A stretch of 8,452 nucleotides of DNA from Planctomycetaceae bacterium (lineage in GTDB: Bacteria; Planctomycetota; Planctomycetia; Pirellulales; Thermoguttaceae). Shown here piece by piece: positions 6,969 to 8,452 of this stretch. The stretch lies in NCBI GenBank assembly GCA_031261125.1, contig JAISJZ010000386.1, positions 1-8,452 on the forward strand, read 5' to 3'. A program made the translations under genes and the position numbers. Within the stretch, counting starts at the first letter, position 1. The number at the start of each line of letters is the position of its first letter. The notes under the pieces were generated by a model. The model ran no database searches. It saw only the letters and a list, made by a program, of their open reading frames with translations, and had not been told where the DNA came from.

Positions 6969-7296
6969 CGTCGATACACTTCGTTCTTTCGACAAAGAGT
7001 TGAAACGTCTTAAAAAGAAGTATCCTTCGTTAAAGGCGGAGTATCAGAAATTGATAAAATCGTTGGCGGAAAGCCCAACGCAAGGTAAACCGCTGGGTGA
7101 CGATTGTTATAAAGTCCGGTTGGCAATAGCATCGAAGGGAAAAGGTAAATCCGGCGGCGGACGAGTCATTACTTGTGTCAAAATTGTCCGCCAAACAGTG
7201 TATCTGTTGACAATTTATGACAAATCAGAATACGAAATTATTCCCGACAGCGTTATTCAAGAATTAGCACAATCAGTTGTGAACAAACCACAGTAA
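6910..7296 (+). CDS. RelE/ParE-family toxin
   Basis: 128 residues from the ATG at 6910, or 113 from the TTG at 6955. The core from residue 19 matches a RelE/ParE-superfamily toxin group: FDKELKRLKKKYPSLKAEYQKLIKSL is the N-terminal helical pair, then PTQGKPLGDDCYKVRLAIASKGKGKSGGGRVITCV and TVYLLTIYDKSE form the beta-sheet. Known members of the superfamily cleave mRNA on the ribosome (RelE-like) or act on gyrase (ParE-like). The conserved Arg70, the Lys/Gly loop (76-84), Arg85 and Tyr103 are compatible with a RelE-like nuclease, but activity is inferred. The first 17 residues are Pro/Lys/Asn-rich and unlike the family, perhaps a by-product of the overlap with the antitoxin gene. The aldolase gene starts 6 nt after the stop, so the two are probably co-transcribed. 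Confidence 0.85.
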   Translation: MSLPEKNRPDQPKNSLPSYNVDTLRSFDKELKRLKKKYPSLKAEYQKLIKSLAESPTQGKPLGDDCYKVRLAIASKGKGKSGGGRVITCVKIVRQTVYLLTIYDKSEYEIIPDSVIQELAQSVVNKPQ

Positions 7297-7302
7297 TTCC
7301 TT

Positions 7303-7983
7303 ATGTTAAACACTTACCTCGACCACGCCGTTCTGAAACCCGAAATGACACGCTCCGAAGCCGAGGAGTGGATTCGCTCCGGTATCGCTTATAAAGTGAA
7401 AACCGTTTGTGTTCGTCCGTGCGATATTGACCTTGCCGTCAAACTTTGCAGCGGCACCGAAACGGCGGTCTCCGTCGTTCTCGGTTTTCCTCACGGCTGT
7501 ATCTGCACTGAAAGCAAAGCGGCCGAAGCAGCGTTGTACTGTAAAAAAGGCGTTGCGGAAATTGATATGGTTGCCAATTACGGCTGGATTCGCAGCGGAC
7601 TTTGGAACGAAGTTCAGGCGGACATCGAAGCCGTCGTTGACGCTGCACACAAGTCCGGCGTTGCCGTGAAAGTGATTTTTGAAACGAGTCAACTGACAAT
7701 GGACGAAATTGCAAAGGCGACGCAAGTCAGTATTGCGGCGGGGGCGGACTTCGTAAAAACGTCAACCGGTTTTAACGGCGGCGGGGCAACAGAGGAGCAG
7801 GTACAAACAATGTTAAAGACGGCGGACGGACGTATCAAGGTGAAGCCCTCCGGCGGAATCCGCGACGCACAGCGGGCGCAGATGTTTGTCGAAATGGGTG
7901 TTGCCCGTCTCGGCGTGAACGGTTCGAGTACGCCGGCAATCTGCGGCGGTGCCGACCCTAGCACCGGCAGTGCGGGATATTGA
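7303..7983 (+). CDS. deoC: Deoxyribose-phosphate aldolase (DERA)
   Basis: A cytoplasmic class I aldolase that splits 2-deoxyribose 5-phosphate into glyceraldehyde 3-phosphate and acetaldehyde, the last step of deoxynucleoside breakdown. The 226 residues are the normal length of the short bacterial form. Seen in order: LDHAVLKP (6-13), VCVRPCDI (36-42), VVLGFPHG (58-65), EIDMVANYG with Asp88, FVKTSTGF with the Schiff-base Lys152, and VKPSGGIRD with the proton-relay Lys181; the end, ARLGVNGSS, is the phosphate-binding region. All catalytic residues are present. The ATG at 7303 gives the expected N-terminus just before LDH. It follows the toxin gene by 6 nt with no promoter visible between, and ends in tandem stops (TGA TAG, 7981-7986). 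No other deo genes (deoA, deoB, deoD) are in the window. Confidence 0.96.
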   Translation: MLNTYLDHAVLKPEMTRSEAEEWIRSGIAYKVKTVCVRPCDIDLAVKLCSGTETAVSVVLGFPHGCICTESKAAEAALYCKKGVAEIDMVANYGWIRSGLWNEVQADIEAVVDAAHKSGVAVKVIFETSQLTMDEIAKATQVSIAAGADFVKTSTGFNGGGATEEQVQTMLKTADGRIKVKPSGGIRDAQRAQMFVEMGVARLGVNGSSTPAICGGADPSTGSAGY

Positions 7984-8027
7984 TAGAGTCCAGAAGAAAT
8001 TCTTAAAAAACAAGAAAAACGCCAAGA

Positions 8028-8056
8028 AAGACACTTGACTTTTGACGGAATATAGT
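8028..8056 (+). promoter_or_regulatory. Candidate promoter of the DUF1559 pseudopilin gene
   Basis: TATAGT at 8051-8056 (5 of 6 to TATAAT) lies 17 nt after AAGACA at 8028-8033 (4 of 6 to TTGACA). Two copies of TTGAC (8035-8039 and 8042-8046, 7-nt period) fall in the spacer; as -35 elements they would pair only with poor -10 sequences near 8058-8071. The expected start near 8063 gives a leader of about 88 nt. Confidence 0.4.
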
Positions 8057-8069
8057 GTACGCTCGTACA
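8056..8069 (+). promoter_or_regulatory. 14-nt palindrome at the expected transcript start, possible operator
   Basis: TGTACG (8056-8061), CT, CGTACA (8064-8069) is a perfect inverted repeat with 6-nt arms. It begins at the last base of the candidate -10 and covers the likely start site, a classic place for repressor binding. No regulator gene in the window can be linked to it. Confidence 0.4.
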
Positions 8070-8115
8070 TACCGTTTGGCGGCAGGTGTTGTTGTTAGAA
8101 GTGTCGTTTTTAACC

Positions 8116-8134
8116 CCCAATCGCTTGCGATGGG
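8116..8134 (+). promoter_or_regulatory. Leader hairpin with CUUG tetraloop before the ribosome site
   Basis: CCC (8116-8118) pairs with GGG (8132-8134). After a bulged A (8119), AUCG (8120-8123) pairs with CGAU (8128-8131), closing the loop CUUG (8124-8127). G(CUUG)C is a known extra-stable tetraloop. The stem ends 2 nt before the AAAGGA ribosome site (8137-8142), so it could set access to that site or protect the mRNA. There is no T-run after it, so it is not a terminator. Confidence 0.5.
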
Positions 8135-8136
8135 AG

Positions 8137-8142
8137 AAAGGA
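8137..8142 (+). promoter_or_regulatory. Shine-Dalgarno site of the DUF1559 gene
   Basis: AAAGGA lies 8 nt before the ATG at 8151. It supports that start, which places the ten-G run inside the coding region rather than in the leader. Confidence 0.7.
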
Positions 8143-8150
8143 AACCAAAA

Positions 8151-8452
8151 ATGTCGAAAAATTATTTTGATTGGCACAGAAATTGCGGGGGGGGGGTAAA
8201 TCGTCATAGCCGCGGGTGTCAACGCGCCAAACGCGGTTTCACGCTCGTCGAACTTCTTGTCGTTATCGCCATTATCGGCGTTCTCATTGCCTTGCTCTTG
8301 CCCGCTGTGCAAGCCGCCCGTGAGGCGGCAAGACGGATGTCCTGTACGAATCACCTGAAACAATTCACGCTGGCAATGCACAACTACGGCGATGTTAATG
8401 ATGCCGTGTTTCCTGCCGGTGCAAGAGGAACGATTGTCTGCACTTGGGCGCA
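8151..8452 (+). CDS. DUF1559 pseudopilin-like protein, 3'-partial
   Basis: The first 100 residues are in the window; the gene runs off the right edge. After a 28-residue basic leader (M-S-K-N to RAKRG) comes a type IV prepilin/type II secretion pseudopilin signal, G29 then FTLVELLVVIAIIG with Glu34 (the Glu+5 of mature pilins), then a hydrophobic helix and ALLLPAVQAAREAARRMSC. The following NHLKQFTLAMHNYGD and FPAG are the hallmark start of the DUF1559 domain, a family greatly expanded in Planctomycetes. It is expected to be cut after Gly29 by a prepilin peptidase and to stay membrane-anchored with an exported C-terminal domain; its role in the family is poorly known. Codons 13-15 and the first base of codon 16 form a run of ten G. 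No alternative ATG, GTG or TTG lies between the run and the signal. Confidence 0.92.
   Translation, partial: MSKNYFDWHRNCGGGVNRHSRGCQRAKRGFTLVELLVVIAIIGVLIALLLPAVQAAREAARRMSCTNHLKQFTLAMHNYGDVNDAVFPAGARGTIVCTWA
8187..8196 (+). repeat. Ten-G homopolymer, candidate phase-variation tract
   Basis: Ten consecutive G lie inside the leader of the DUF1559 gene, 36 nt after its start. With ten the frame continues into the prepilin signal. With nine, TAA at 8197-8199 follows at once. With eleven (or eight), TAG at 8207-8209 follows four codons after the run. It is the only homopolymer of this length in the window. A sequencing length error cannot be excluded, but the length shown is the one that keeps the gene open. 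Confidence 0.75.

Noticed and set aside
7995..8016. AAGAAATTCTT followed by AAAAAA as a terminator after deoC
   Set aside because: The arms are AT-only and 5 nt with a one-base loop, and the run after it is A rather than T on the + strand. No convincing terminator is visible after deoC.
7689..8381. A 230-codon open frame on the - strand running across the end of deoC, the control region and the DUF1559 start
   Set aside because: It covers two recognised + strand genes, has no recognisable domain and includes the antisense of the poly-G run as a proline stretch.
1..8452. CRISPR array, tRNA, rRNA, insertion sequence or attachment site
   Set aside because: No spaced direct repeats, tRNA-like cloverleaf, rRNA segment, transposase or terminal inverted repeats were seen.

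Overview
The window looks like a chromosomal segment of a planctomycete, probably an anaerobic or host-associated lineage of moderate GC. Two features point there. One is the start, at the right edge, of a DUF1559 pseudopilin-like protein with the typical GFTLVELLVVIAIIG leader followed by ALLLPAVQAAREAARR. The other is a very large exported protein that joins a hydrazine-synthase-alpha-like region carrying two CXXCH haem sites to a SUMF1/FGE-like domain. All genes lie on the + strand.

Layout. (1) 1-1365: the 3' part of a gene joining the end of a SagB/nitroreductase-type flavoprotein domain to a serine-reactive beta-lactamase-family hydrolase. (2) 1438-2745: a phenylacetate-CoA ligase (PaaK family) behind a near-consensus sigma-70 promoter. 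(3) 2773-6660: the 1295-residue secreted di-haem multidomain protein. A TGgTATAAT extended -10 overlaps the stop codon of gene 2, and an intrinsic terminator follows at 6681-6705. (4) 6720-7296: a small type II toxin-antitoxin pair (unrecognised antitoxin, RelE/ParE-family toxin) with a 59-nt overlap. (5) 7303-7983: deoxyribose-phosphate aldolase, only 6 nt after the toxin. (6) 7984-8150: a dense control region with a promoter, a 14-nt palindrome at the expected start site and a CUUG-loop hairpin. (7) 8151-8452: the 5' part of the DUF1559 protein.

How they fit together. The genes do not form one pathway. The PaaK and DERA enzymes belong to acyl-CoA and deoxynucleoside metabolism, the large protein is a periplasmic or surface redox candidate, and the toxin-antitoxin pair appears to share a transcript with the aldolase gene.

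The most striking observation is a run of ten G at 8187-8196 inside the pseudopilin leader. With ten G the reading frame is open. Loss of one G gives TAA directly after the run, and gain of one G gives TAG after four further codons. No ATG, GTG or TTG lies in frame between the run and the prepilin signal. This is the architecture of a slippage-based ON/OFF switch, on top of apparent transcriptional and leader-RNA control. It is inferred from one sequence and has not been shown to vary.
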